A stretch of DNA of 64,000 nucleotides from assembly GCF_003086795.1 (NCBI RefSeq), contig NZ_CP026003.1, forward strand, positions 385,455 through 449,454, in the 5' to 3' direction. A program made the position numbers and the translations under genes. Positions 17,093-25,558 of this stretch are shown piece by piece. How positions within the stretch are numbered: the stretch's first letter is position 1; every line of letters begins with the position of its first letter. The notes under the pieces are model-generated. The model saw only the letters and a program-made list of their open reading frames with translations, made no database searches and was not told where the DNA came from. The stretch is from Stenotrophomonas sp. SAU14A_NAIMI4_5. Lineage in GTDB: Bacteria; Pseudomonadota; Gammaproteobacteria; Xanthomonadales; Xanthomonadaceae.

Positions 17093-18307
17093 ATGATCGG
17101 CAGCGAACGTCCCCGCCTGGATCCGCCCGTGTCGTCGAGCTGGCTTGCCTCCCTGCTGCGCCCTGCGCCGGATTCGGCCGTGGCCGACCTGTTGCGTCGG
17201 GGCAAATCGCCGTGGAGCGGTGCGATCCACCTGCTGTGGTCGGTGTGGATCTTCCTGACGCCCGCGCTGGGCAATGGCTTCACCCTGCGCTGGTTGTTCC
17301 TCACCCTGGCCAGCTATCCGCTGTTCCTGTTCCTGTATGCACGGGTGATGCTGGCGCCGCGCCACCACGGCCCGCGCTATGCGCTGGCGATGGTCGCGCT
17401 GTCGCTGGTGCTGCTGCCCTGGTACCCGTCCGGCCTGAGCTACTTCGTGTTCGGCTGCGTGCTGATGCGCATGAGCGGGCGCAGCGGCTGGTGGATGTAC
17501 CTGCTGCAGCTGACCGGGTTGAACATCGTGTTCTGCTCGGCCGCGCTGTACTTCGGCTACCCATGGCAGGCGCTGGTGTGGATGCCGGCGGTGTCCTTCA
17601 TCGTCGGCCTGGTGGTGAACGTGGAGGCGTTGAGCCAGCAGCGCGATGTGGCCCTGCAGCTGTCGCAGGAGGAAGTGCGGCGGCTGGCGACCACCGCCGA
17701 GCGCGAGCGCATCGGCCGTGACCTGCACGATCTGCTCGGCCACACGCTGTCGCTGATCACGTTGAAGCTGGAACTGGCGCGCAAGCTGTACGACCGCGAT
17801 GACGCGCGTGCGCGGCAGGAGATCGGCGAGGCCGAGGCCATTGCCCGCGAGGCACTGGCGCAGGTGCGCAGTGCGGTCACCGGCATCCGTGCCAGCGATC
17901 TGGCCGGCGAGCTGGCCTCGGCGCGGCTGCTGCTGGAATGCCAGCAGGTGCACCTGCATTACACGGTGCCGCCACCGATGCCGGTGGAGGTAGAGCGCGG
18001 CCTGGCTCTGGTGCTGCGCGAGGCGGCCACCAATATCGTGCGCCATGCGCAGGCGACCCAGGCGCGGGTGGAATTCATGCAGGAAGGACGGCAGCTGGTG
18101 ATGCAGATACGCGATGATGGACGGGGCGGCCTGCAGGCCGAAGGCAATGGCCTGTGCGGCATGCGCGAGCGCGTGGCCGCGCTGGGCGGCCAGCTGCAGG
18201 TGCAGTCGGCCAGGGGCGAGGGCACCGTGTTGAGCGTGCGCGTGCCGCTGGCAGCGGCCACCACTCCGGTCCCGCCGGCCTCGCTGGCACAGGACGGTGC
18301 GGCATGA
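17093..18307 (+). CDS. DesK-like sensor histidine kinase
   Basis: Membrane-bound kinase of 404 residues. Five or six hydrophobic helices fill about residues 40-185 and there is no large external sensor domain, so it probably senses a change in the membrane itself or the attached exporter. A coiled stretch leads to the HisKA_3 motif ERERIGRDLHDLLGHTLSL with the phosphorylated H212. The ATPase domain follows at about 300-390, with N (REAATNIVRHA), G1 (DDGRGG) and G2 (GLCGMRERV). It overlaps the regulator gene by four bases. The DesK group usually phosphorylates a NarL-type partner, which is exactly what follows. Confidence 0.92.
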   Translation: MIGSERPRLDPPVSSSWLASLLRPAPDSAVADLLRRGKSPWSGAIHLLWSVWIFLTPALGNGFTLRWLFLTLASYPLFLFLYARVMLAPRHHGPRYALAMVALSLVLLPWYPSGLSYFVFGCVLMRMSGRSGWWMYLLQLTGLNIVFCSAALYFGYPWQALVWMPAVSFIVGLVVNVEALSQQRDVALQLSQEEVRRLATTAERERIGRDLHDLLGHTLSLITLKLELARKLYDRDDARARQEIGEAEAIAREALAQVRSAVTGIRASDLAGELASARLLLECQQVHLHYTVPPPMPVEVERGLALVLREAATNIVRHAQATQARVEFMQEGRQLVMQIRDDGRGGLQAEGNGLCGMRERVAALGGQLQVQSARGEGTVLSVRVPLAAATTPVPPASLAQDGAA

Positions 18308-18906
18308 TCCGCATCCTGCTGGCCGAGGACCAGGCCATGGTGCGCGGCGCGCTGTCGGCGCTGCTGGGTCTGGAGCCGGATATCGACGTGCTGGGCAGCG
18401 CTGCCGACGGCGAGGCTGCCTGGCGCATGCTGCAGCAGCTGCAGCCGGACATCCTGGTGACCGACATCGAGATGCCCGGCCTGACCGGCCTGGAGCTGGC
18501 CCAGCGCATCGCCCGCCACGAACTGCCGATCAAGGTGGTCATCGTCACCACCTTCGCCCGCGCCGGTTTCCTGCGCCGCGCGCTGGAAGCGGGGGTGCTG
18601 GGTTATCTGTTGAAGGATGCGCCGGCGGAGAACCTGGCCGAAGCGCTGCGCAAGGTGCAGCAGGGCATCCGCGCGATCGACCCGCAGCTGGCGATGGACG
18701 CGTGGTCGCAGGCCGATCCACTGACCGATCGCGAGCGCCGCGTGCTGCGCCTGGCAGGCGAGGGCCGCACGGCCAGCGAGATCGCCGAGCAGCTGGGGCT
18801 GTCGCACGGCACGGTGCGCAATTACCTGTCCGAGTGCATCGGCAAGCTGGGCGTGGCCAACCGCATCGAGGCGTACCGGCTGGCGCGGCAGAAGGGTTGG
18901 TTGTAG
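18304..18906 (+). CDS. NarL/LuxR-family response regulator
   Basis: Response regulator of 200 residues, partner of the preceding kinase. The receiver domain (1-120) has the acidic pair in LLAEDQAM, the phospho-acceptor Asp in LVTDIEMPG and the Lys in YLLKDAP. The C-terminal LuxR helix-turn-helix (about 140-198) is LTDRERRVLRLAGEGRTASEIAEQLGLSHGTVRNY, quoted here in shortened form by its ends. It probably controls its own operon through the palindrome at 15309-15322. The TAG stop codon is part of the GTAG end of a SMAG repeat. Confidence 0.9.
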   Translation: MIRILLAEDQAMVRGALSALLGLEPDIDVLGSAADGEAAWRMLQQLQPDILVTDIEMPGLTGLELAQRIARHELPIKVVIVTTFARAGFLRRALEAGVLGYLLKDAPAENLAEALRKVQQGIRAIDPQLAMDAWSQADPLTDRERRVLRLAGEGRTASEIAEQLGLSHGTVRNYLSECIGKLGVANRIEAYRLARQKGWL

Positions 18907-18997
18907 CGCCGGGCCATGCCCGGCGAGCGAAGCGGCCGCCTTTGACCTTTGCCTGCACGTGCGACGAAACGATCCGCCGGGCGTGGCCCGGCGCTAC
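18903..18997. repeat. SMAG dimer (inverted pair)
   Basis: Plus copy at 18903-18924 (GTAGCGCCGGGCCATGCCCG...) and inverted copy at 18976-18997 ending GCGCTAC. The left GTAG supplies the stop codon of the response regulator. The pair lies between convergent genes and may end transcription. Confidence 0.85.
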
Positions 18998-19013
18998 CGA
19001 TCCGAGGCCCTGC

Positions 19014-19550
19014 TCAATCCTTCCCGCGCGCCATCGCCTGGAACACGCCATCGCGGCGCACCCACAGGTGGAACAGCGCCGCGCCCACGTGCATCAGCAC
19101 CGTGGCGAACAGCACATACGCCAGCAGGCTGTGCGCGTTGCGCAGGGCGGCATACAGCGCCGGGGTGTGCGGCACGATCGGCGGCAGGTGCAGGCCGCCC
19201 CACAGGGTGATCGGGTAGCCGCCGGCCGACAGCATCGCCCAGCCGATCAGCGGCATCGCCAGCATCAGCCCGTACAGCATCCAGTGCGATGCCTTCGCCG
19301 CCAGCACCTGCCACGCCGGCAGGTCGGCCGGCAGCGGTGGCGGACGATGCCGCAGGCGGTTATACAGCCGCAGCAGCACCAGCACGAGGATGGCGATGCC
19401 CAGCGGGCGGTGCAGGTCGATCAGCATCGGCCGCAGGTGCAGCGAGGCGACCATGGTCACGCCGACGAACAGCATGGCCAGGATCATCACCGCCATGGTC
19501 CAGTGCAGGATGCGCGCGAGCAGGTTGAAGTGGCCGTTGCCGGTACTCAT
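19014..19550 (-). CDS. cytochrome b561-type membrane protein
   Basis: Diheme cytochrome b561 family protein of 178 residues with four helices: about 10-32, 42-62, 86-108 and 140-163. Candidate haem ligands are H17 (ARILHWTM) and the His residues in IDLHRPLG, ASHWMLYG and RNAHSLLAYV plus VLMHVGAALFHLW. It takes electrons from quinol, or passes them to it. Its start overlaps the stop of the catalase-like gene by four bases, so the two are tightly coupled and it is probably the electron donor for that peroxidase. Confidence 0.88.
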   Translation of the reverse strand: MSTGNGHFNLLARILHWTMAVMILAMLFVGVTMVASLHLRPMLIDLHRPLGIAILVLVLLRLYNRLRHRPPPLPADLPAWQVLAAKASHWMLYGLMLAMPLIGWAMLSAGGYPITLWGGLHLPPIVPHTPALYAALRNAHSLLAYVLFATVLMHVGAALFHLWVRRDGVFQAMARGKD

Positions 19551-20653
19551 CGTGCGGCCTCCTTCTTCGGTTGTTCGACGTTGCCGGCGGCGCGTTCGCG
19601 TTCGCGGCGGTTGAAGGACTGCGAGTACACGGCCGAGCGTGCGGCCAGGATCGGGTCGTCACTGCCGCGCACGCCGCTGGGCAGGATCAACGGGTCGAAG
19701 TTGACCTGGCCGCAGGCGCCTTCCTCCTGCGACTGCATGCGGTCCAGGCTGAGCACGCCGGCCACCACCTGCTCGCGCGAGTCGGGCCACGGCGTCGACG
19801 GATCGTCGATGGCATCGCCGGGCGCGGCGGTGCTGACCACCAGGTTCCACTGCACCGGGCCCTTGGCCAGGCGCTGCTGCAGTTCCTGGCTGAGGAAATC
19901 GACGCTGGCCTGCTTGCGCGTCTCCGCATCCATCTCCACCACCGGCGCCAGCGGCTGCCAGCGCCAGCGCACCGCGCGCTTCTGTCCCTGCGCGTTGGTG
20001 AACCAGAAACTGTTGACGCTGTTGTAGGTGGTATCGGCCCAGCTGCTGGTCCACGGCGCGGTCTTCGCCCATTGCTGGAAGGCCTGCGCGCTGGGGTACT
20101 TGGCCAGCACGGCAGCCATCTTCTGCGGGTCGGGCTTGCCGGTGGCCGGGTCGGGAATGGAGGCGCGGGTCTGCTCGTAGAAGGCCTTGGCGTCGGGCAC
20201 GGCGAAGAACGGGAAGCTGTTCATCGCCATGCGCCATTCCTGGCCATCGTCGCTGACCATCTGCACCGCCATGCTGCGTACGCGCGCGGTGTTGTCGGCG
20301 CCGTACGGGTCGCCGCCACCGATCGACAGGCGGCCCATCACCGGCACGCGCGCCTGCGAGAACACCCGCGCGCTGGACAGGGTGGGCGCCTGCGCGCTGG
20401 GCTCGAACCAGCCGGCCACGCAGATGCCCTTGCTGTGCGCACGGCGGAAGCCTGGATGGGCCGGGCCGGTGGCTTCGATGGTGTCGGTGAAGCGCTGCGC
20501 GGTGAGGCGGTTGCCGATCCAGCCGGCCAGCCAGGCGAAGGCCAGCGCCGCGCCGCCCAGGATCAGGGCGATCAGGGCGATCCAGGGCAACGGGGAATGC
20601 GTGCGCGGTGCGCCGGGCGTCTGGCCGGCGCGGGTGTAGCGGAAGAGCGACAT
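19547..20653 (-). CDS. membrane-anchored catalase-family peroxidase
   Basis: Catalase-related haem protein of 368 residues, close in size to the SrpA group (short catalases used as peroxidases). A single uncleaved helix (about 20-42, WIALIALILGGAALAFAWLAG) anchors it, with the catalytic part in the periplasm. The distal His (RRAHSKGICVAG), the distal Asn (MNSFPFFAVPDA) and the proximal Tyr (RSAVYSQSFNRR) are visible. It lacks the long C-terminal parts of true catalases. It is followed with a four-base overlap by cytochrome b561, which suggests peroxide reduction with electrons from the quinol pool. ATG at 20653 is chosen because it gives a normal helix start. Confidence 0.88.
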   Translation of the reverse strand: MSLFRYTRAGQTPGAPRTHSPLPWIALIALILGGAALAFAWLAGWIGNRLTAQRFTDTIEATGPAHPGFRRAHSKGICVAGWFEPSAQAPTLSSARVFSQARVPVMGRLSIGGGDPYGADNTARVRSMAVQMVSDDGQEWRMAMNSFPFFAVPDAKAFYEQTRASIPDPATGKPDPQKMAAVLAKYPSAQAFQQWAKTAPWTSSWADTTYNSVNSFWFTNAQGQKRAVRWRWQPLAPVVEMDAETRKQASVDFLSQELQQRLAKGPVQWNLVVSTAAPGDAIDDPSTPWPDSREQVVAGVLSLDRMQSQEEGACGQVNFDPLILPSGVRGSDDPILAARSAVYSQSFNRRERERAAGNVEQPKKEAAR

Positions 20654-20770
20654 GGTCGGGTTCCTGCCTTCACGGATCGTGTGGGTGGTCGACCCGCACA
20701 TCCTCGCAGAACCCGGCCGGGGCCGAAATTCAATTTTTCGTCAGATTTGCCAGCCCCGTCGGGGGCAGCG

Positions 20771-20857
20771 GTAGAGTCGACCGTTGGTCGACTGCTCTCC
20801 GATCGGCCGTGGAGAATCCCGCGCTGCGCGCGATAGTCGACTGACAGTCGACTCTAC
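20771..20857. repeat. SMAG dimer (inverted pair)
   Basis: Starts GTAGAGTCGACCGTTGGTCG and ends with the inverted copy AGTCGACTCTAC. It is the same subfamily as 3247-3331. It lies between the peptidase 3' end and the upstream region of the catalase-like gene. Confidence 0.85.
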
Positions 20858-20873
20858 CGTGGAGCGCGCAGGC

Positions 20874-22241
20874 TCAGGCGTAACGCGCCTTCAGCATCGC
20901 CCAGGCCGAACGCAGGGCCAGGGCCTCGCCACCGGCCGGACGGCCCGGGCGCTCGCCGTCGTTCCAGGCGTACACGTCCAGGTGCGCCCAGCGCTGGTCG
21001 TTCTCCAGGAAACGCTCCAGGTACAGCGCGGCGGTCACCGAGCCGGCCATGCGCGAGCCGGCATTGGCCAGGTCGGCCACGCCGCTGCTCAGGTAACGCA
21101 GGTACGGGCGCCACAGCGGCATGCGCCACACCGGGTCGCGGGTTTCATCGCCGGCCTGCAGCCACTGCTGGGCCACGGTGTCGTCGTTGCTGAACAGGGC
21201 CGGCAGGTCCGGGCCCAGCGCAATGCGGGCGGCACCGGTCAGGGTGGCGAAGTCCAGCACCAGGTCGGGCTTCTGCTCGCCGGCGAAGGTCAGCGCGTCG
21301 CACAGGACCAGGCGGCCTTCGGCGTCGGTGTTGTCGATCTCGACGCTCAGTCCCTTGCGCGTGGCGATGATCTCGCCCGGGCGGAAGGCATCGGGGCCGA
21401 TTGCATTTTCCACCGCCGAAATCAGCAGGGTCAGGCGCACCGGCAGCTGCTGGGCCATCACCAGCCCGGCCAGGGCCAGCGCATGGGCGGCACCGCCCAT
21501 GTCCTTCTTCATGTTGCGCATGCCGTCGGCCGGCTTGATGTCCAGGCCGCCGGTATCGAAGCACACGCCCTTGCCGACCAGCGCCAGCGCCGGGTCGCTG
21601 TCCTTGCCCCAGCGCAACACGATCAGGCGCGGTGCACGGTGCGAGGCACGGCCCACCGCGTGGATGGCCGGGAAGTTCTGCTTCAGCAATTCGTCGCCGG
21701 TGATCGCTTCGACCTGCGCACCGTGGGCGTCAGCCAGCGCACGCGCAACGTCTTCCAGCTGCTGCGGGCCCATGTCTTCGGTCGGGGTGTTGACCCAGTC
21801 GCGCACGCGCAGGCTGGCGGCGATCAGGTCGGCAACTTCCGCCGGCGGGCTGGCCAGCAGCTGTGCCGGTGCACGGTTGCGCTTGCGGTAACGGTCGAAG
21901 CGGTAGCTGCCCAGGCCCCAGCCCAGCTGCAGCAGCGCCTGTTCGGCGGCCGGCAGCTCGGTGGCCAGCTGCCACACGCTGCCTTCGGGCAGGGCGTGCG
22001 GGGCATGCGCATAGGCGTACGCATCGGCACGGTCGCCGACCCCGATCACCGCACCGGCCAGGCCGTCCGCGCCCGGCAGCAGGGCCACGCTGTGGCCGGC
22101 GGCGGTGAAGCCCTGTGCGTCCAGCCATGCCTGCTGGGCGGCCGGCTGCGCGGCCTTCCAGCTGGCGTACTGCTCGCGATCCAGCACGTGCAGCGGCAGT
22201 GCGGCGGTGGCGGTGGCGGTGAAGCCGGTGATCTCGCTCAT
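20874..22241 (-). CDS. M17 leucyl aminopeptidase family protein
   Basis: Cytosolic zinc aminopeptidase of 455 residues. The M17 signature NTDAEGRLVL is intact, with GKGVCFDTGGLDIKP upstream (metal ligands) and KKDMGGAAHALAL. The N-terminal domain (about 1-150) is divergent from PepA and shorter, so this is the PepB-like second type of M17 enzyme found in many Proteobacteria. It removes N-terminal residues from peptides. The HAD gene lies three bases upstream on the same strand and is probably co-transcribed. Confidence 0.9.
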   Translation of the reverse strand: MSEITGFTATATAALPLHVLDREQYASWKAAQPAAQQAWLDAQGFTAAGHSVALLPGADGLAGAVIGVGDRADAYAYAHAPHALPEGSVWQLATELPAAEQALLQLGWGLGSYRFDRYRKRNRAPAQLLASPPAEVADLIAASLRVRDWVNTPTEDMGPQQLEDVARALADAHGAQVEAITGDELLKQNFPAIHAVGRASHRAPRLIVLRWGKDSDPALALVGKGVCFDTGGLDIKPADGMRNMKKDMGGAAHALALAGLVMAQQLPVRLTLLISAVENAIGPDAFRPGEIIATRKGLSVEIDNTDAEGRLVLCDALTFAGEQKPDLVLDFATLTGAARIALGPDLPALFSNDDTVAQQWLQAGDETRDPVWRMPLWRPYLRYLSSGVADLANAGSRMAGSVTAALYLERFLENDQRWAHLDVYAWNDGERPGRPAGGEALALRSAWAMLKARYA

Positions 22242-22244
22242 GCG

Positions 22245-22967
22245 TCAGTTACTCCGGTGTTCGTCGGCGGCATCGAGGTTGGCGTCCAACCAGTCGGCCA
22301 GGCCGGTAAGGGTGTCGAACTGCAGGTCCGGCTGCAGCTGCGGATGGGTCCAGGTGGCAGCGTCGCGGTTGATCCAGCAGCCGCGCAGGCCGGCGGTGAT
22401 CGCCCCGGCCACGTCCATCTCGATATGGTCGCCCACGTGCAGCACCTGCGCCGGCGCCACGCCCAGGCGGTCGCAGGCGGCATGGAAGATGCTGGGCTCC
22501 GGCTTGGCCGCGCCATGTTCGCGCGCGCCCAGCTGGAAGGCGAAAAGATGCGACAGGCCGATCCGTTCCAGGTCGGCGTTGCCGTTGCTCAGCGCCGCCA
22601 CCGGTACCCGCGCGGCGATGCGCGCCAGGGCCTCCAGTGCGTCGGGGTAGTACTCGACCTGGTTGCGCGCGGCATAGAACACTTCGTAGGCCGGCTCCAG
22701 CAGGTCCAGGCTGGCGCCGCTGTTCTGCAGCGCCTCCTGGATCGTCAGCCGGCGCAGCGCGCTCAGGTCGAAGTGCAGCTGCGGGTTGTCGCGGAAGGAG
22801 CGCTCGCGCAGTTCGCGCATCGCCGCCACCGGGTACATGGCAGCGGTGGCGGGGCTGTGCTCGCACATCCATTCGTGCAGGACCACGTCGATGCGGGCGC
22901 CGATCGGCGCGAACGGCCACAGCGTGTCGTCGAGGTCGAGGGTGATGGCTTGGACTGGAAATTTCAC
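22245..22967 (-). CDS. HAD-family phosphatase (YigB-like)
   Basis: Haloacid dehalogenase superfamily hydrolase of 240 residues. Motif I is LDLDDTLW with the nucleophile Asp, motif II is LSNGN, motif III is the Lys in AAKPEPSIF, and motif IV is VGDHIEMDV. A helical cap lies at about residues 20-105. The layout matches E. coli YigB, a flavin-pathway phosphatase (5-amino-6-(5-phospho-D-ribitylamino)uracil phosphatase), but HAD substrates cannot be fixed from sequence. It is the first gene of a pair with the M17 peptidase. Confidence 0.85.
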   Translation of the reverse strand: MKFPVQAITLDLDDTLWPFAPIGARIDVVLHEWMCEHSPATAAMYPVAAMRELRERSFRDNPQLHFDLSALRRLTIQEALQNSGASLDLLEPAYEVFYAARNQVEYYPDALEALARIAARVPVAALSNGNADLERIGLSHLFAFQLGAREHGAAKPEPSIFHAACDRLGVAPAQVLHVGDHIEMDVAGAITAGLRGCWINRDAATWTHPQLQPDLQFDTLTGLADWLDANLDAADEHRSN

Positions 22968-22998
22968 CCGGCCATTCTACGCCTGCCCGCCGGGGCTT

Positions 22999-24105
22999 TC
23001 ATTCCAGCAGCCGCGCCCAGCCCTGCATGCCCTCCAGGCGCGCCAGCACCAGCTTGATGCAGACCAGCAGCGGCACCGACAGCAGCAGGCCGACCATGCC
23101 CCACGCCCAGCCGAACACCATCAGGGCCAGGATCAGTACCAGCGGCGACAGCTTCATCTGCCGGCCCAGCACGATCGGGGTCACCAGCTGCCCTTCCAGC
23201 GTATGCAGGCCCAGGTAGGCGGCGGCCGGCAGCAGGGCCTGCAGCGGATCGCGGAACTCGACGAAGCCCATCAGCAGCATCGTCGCCACGCCGATCAGCG
23301 GGCCCACGTACGGCGCGAAATTCAGCAGCGCGGCCACCGTACCCCACAGCAGCGCCTCCTGCAGGCCGATGCCGAGCAGCATCAGCACGCCGGCAAACAC
23401 CAGCCCCACCAGCGTGTTGATGACGCTGATGGTGAGCACGTAACGGGAGACCTCGCGTTCGATCGAACGCAGGATGTCGGTGGTGAAGCGCTGCTGCTGG
23501 CGGTTGGGGAACAGGGCGATGGCCGCGCGCTGCAGGCTCTCGCCATAGATCATGAAGAACAGGGTGAGCAGCACCACCGCCAGCACCGAGGCGGCCAGCT
23601 TCGGTGCCCGGGTCAGTACACGATAAGGGTCGTCCAGCTGCGTGCGGATGACCTGGATCCTGCGGCTGCTCTCGCCACCGGCGACGCGCGCGAAGTTTTC
23701 CGCCGCCTGGTTGGCCTGCTGCACCGGCTTGGTCAGGTCCTGCACCTGGCGGGCGACCTTGCGCAGCTGCTGGGGGGCTTCCTGCGCCCAGTCCATCGCC
23801 GGGCCGATCAGCTGCACGCCGAGCGAGGCGGTCACCCCCAGGCCGGTGCCGAGGATCAGCAGCGCACCGATCGCGCGCGGGATCCACAGCCGGCGCAGGA
23901 AGCGCAGGATCGGGTTGCCGACCAGGGCGAAGAACATCGCCAGCAGCACCGGCAGGATGATGTCCTGCGCGGCCCACAGGGTGAAGGCAACGGCCAGGGT
24001 GGCCAGCACCACCAGCGACATCGGCCCGCGCGGGCGCGAGGGCGGCGGCAGGGGCGCCTTGCTTTCCGGTTCGGGGGCCACAGGGGACAGCAGGGACTCG
24101 CTCAT
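22999..24105 (-). CDS. AI-2E/PerM-family membrane protein
   Basis: Polytopic membrane protein of 368 residues of the AI-2E transporter family (PerM/TqsA). It has a Pro-rich cytosolic start, two helices (about 32-75), a soluble segment rich in Gln and charged residues (about 105-165), and a cluster of five helices to the end. The family signature region is seen in NTLVGLVFAGVLMLLGIG and LNFAPYVGPLIG. Family members export AI-2 or act as Na+/H+ antiporters; a role here cannot be chosen. A GC-rich hairpin separates it from the next gene upstream. Confidence 0.87.
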   Translation of the reverse strand: MSESLLSPVAPEPESKAPLPPPSRPRGPMSLVVLATLAVAFTLWAAQDIILPVLLAMFFALVGNPILRFLRRLWIPRAIGALLILGTGLGVTASLGVQLIGPAMDWAQEAPQQLRKVARQVQDLTKPVQQANQAAENFARVAGGESSRRIQVIRTQLDDPYRVLTRAPKLAASVLAVVLLTLFFMIYGESLQRAAIALFPNRQQQRFTTDILRSIEREVSRYVLTISVINTLVGLVFAGVLMLLGIGLQEALLWGTVAALLNFAPYVGPLIGVATMLLMGFVEFRDPLQALLPAAAYLGLHTLEGQLVTPIVLGRQMKLSPLVLILALMVFGWAWGMVGLLLSVPLLVCIKLVLARLEGMQGWARLLE

Positions 24106-24140
24106 CGACGCACCGACCGGGAAGGGAGGCTCATTATCCG

Positions 24141-24163
24141 CCCGCCGCGATCAACGCGGCGGG
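24141..24163 (-). terminator. GC-rich hairpin, possible weak terminator
   Basis: Stem CCCGCCGCG / CGCGGCGGG with a five-base loop, between the envelope protein gene ending at 24173 and the PerM gene. No T tract follows on the minus strand, so termination may be weak. Confidence 0.4.
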
Positions 24164-24172
24164 TGTGTCGAG

Positions 24173-24619
24173 TCAACGTTCGGAGACGTCGGTAGCCGCT
24201 TCGGCCGGCTGCGGTTCGCGCAGTTCCGGCTCGGGGGCGGCTGCCGGTCGCGGGGCCGGGGGGGCAGCGGCCTGCGGGGCCATCTGCTCGGCGGCTTCAT
24301 CGGCCTGGTCGGCAGCTTCATCCGCCGTATCGGCCGCATGCGCGGCCATCGCCGCGGCAAATGCCGCCTGGCCGCTGGCAAACAGGTTGGATACCGAACC
24401 GATCATCTGCAGCCAGCGTGCGCCGTTGACCTTGCCCGGTACTTCCAGCTTGCCGGCAAGAAAACCGCCGGCCAGGCCGACGGTGATGATGCGCAGCGGC
24501 GACCAGCCCTGCCGCCAGACCCGGCTGAGCACGGTCCAGTTGTCCTCGGTTTCGGCCATGCGTACGGCCATCACCTGTTCGCAGCGCTTGACCCGCCGCT
24601 GCAGCGCGCCGAACTTCAT
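24173..24619 (-). CDS. hypothetical envelope protein, third gene of yqj-like set
   Basis: Protein of 148 residues that I do not recognise by family. The N-terminal half is basic and leads to one helix with small residues (about 43-60, IITVGLAGGFLAGKL). The C-terminal half is rich in Ala, Pro and Glu and probably unfolded, with heptad-like AADxADEAAEQ repeats. It takes the place of yqjK in the E. coli yqjD-yqjE-yqjK set, and a short basic protein with one membrane segment fits that place. Its start overlaps the stop of the holin-like gene by four bases. Confidence 0.7.
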   Translation of the reverse strand: MKFGALQRRVKRCEQVMAVRMAETEDNWTVLSRVWRQGWSPLRIITVGLAGGFLAGKLEVPGKVNGARWLQMIGSVSNLFASGQAAFAAAMAAHAADTADEAADQADEAAEQMAPQAAAPPAPRPAAAPEPELREPQPAEAATDVSER

Positions 24620-25086
24620 GGTTTGCCCTCCGGAATCTGCACCTCGGCATCGGGGTCGTCTTCGTTGGGCTCGTCGAACAGGCCCAATTTCGACAACTGG
24701 CGCCGCGTGGCGTGCATGCCGGTGTGGTGGAAGAAGTAGGACACCCGCCAGATGGCGTAGCCGGTGACGGCCAGGCTGAGCAGCGAGGTGATCAGCAGGG
24801 CCTGCAGCCAGCTCAGGCCCCAGCTCTGCAGCAGGGCGATGAGGGTGGCGGCCATCAGCAGCCAGGCCGAGGCACCGAACACGATGCCGACCCCGGCCCA
24901 GGCCAGGGCGCGGCCGAATGCGCTGCGGGCCAGGGCGAAGTCGGCCGAAGCCAACCGCCGCAGCGTACGCAGCGAATTCTTCGCCGAATCGGCGGCGGCC
25001 TTACCCGCCGCGCCGACCTGGCGGATGCTCTCGTCCAGCGGCGGGGTGGCCGCCGGATCGGGTGCTTGCGTGGTCTCTTCGCTCAC
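24616..25086 (-). CDS. YqjE/Holin-X-like membrane protein
   Basis: Membrane protein of 156 residues. Charged ends flank two strong helices at about 65-88 (GVGIVFGASAWLLMAATLIAL) and 94-115 (LQALLITSLLSLAVTGYAIW). This is the layout of the YqjE / putative actinobacterial holin-X family; the name holin is historical and there is no evidence of lysis. It lies between the DUF883-like gene (8 bases upstream) and the third gene (four-base overlap), so the three are one operon. Confidence 0.8.
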   Translation of the reverse strand: MSEETTQAPDPAATPPLDESIRQVGAAGKAAADSAKNSLRTLRRLASADFALARSAFGRALAWAGVGIVFGASAWLLMAATLIALLQSWGLSWLQALLITSLLSLAVTGYAIWRVSYFFHHTGMHATRRQLSKLGLFDEPNEDDPDAEVQIPEGKP

Positions 25087-25094
25087 GCCGCAGC

Positions 25095-25457
25095 TTACTT
25101 GTCGCTGCTGCTGGCCAGCTTGGCGATCAGCCAGCCGGCGGCGAAGGCCACGCCGAACGACGCCAGCGGACGCTCACGGATCAGCTCGGCGGCGCTGTCG
25201 ACCAGGTCCTTGCCCTTGTCCATCAGTGCATCGACCTGCTCCTTGGCAGCGGCACCACCGAATTCGGCGGCGGCCAGGCCGGACAGCGCGCTGTCGGACA
25301 GTTCGGCCTTGACGTTGGCCTTGCCGATGCGCAGTTCGTCGGTCGCAGCGCCGGAGGCGCCCTTGATCGCACCGCCGGCAGCACTGGCGGCCTGCTTCAG
25401 GTGGGAACCGGCTTCACCCAGGTGTTCCTTCAGGTTCTCGGTATTGGTGGGGCTCAT
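25095..25457 (-). CDS. ElaB/YqjD/DUF883-like protein
   Basis: Protein of 120 residues. A long amphipathic helical part (about 1-90) is followed by a C-terminal segment with small residues, RERPLASFGVAFAAGWLIAK, which matches the C-terminal tail anchor of ElaB/YqjD (REN-P-...-G-GxAxG). In E. coli these proteins bind ribosomes at the inner membrane in stationary phase; whether this holds here is unknown. First gene of the yqj-like operon. Confidence 0.75.
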   Translation of the reverse strand: MSPTNTENLKEHLGEAGSHLKQAASAAGGAIKGASGAATDELRIGKANVKAELSDSALSGLAAAEFGGAAAKEQVDALMDKGKDLVDSAAELIRERPLASFGVAFAAGWLIAKLASSSDK

Positions 25458-25558
25458 CGAATCACTCCTGTTGCGATGGGGGGACGAACGAAGGGTTCGG
25501 CCGATGGGGCGTACAGCAATAGCATCGGCCGGGTATAGGGGGTGTTACGGCGGGGCGA

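Noticed and set aside
20784..23057. Plus-strand frame of about 750 codons opposite the M17 and HAD genes
   Set aside because: Begins inside a SMAG repeat and follows the antisense of two conserved genes.
24616..25086. Phage holin
   Set aside because: The family name suggests a holin, but there are no phage genes around and the context is the yqj-like envelope set.
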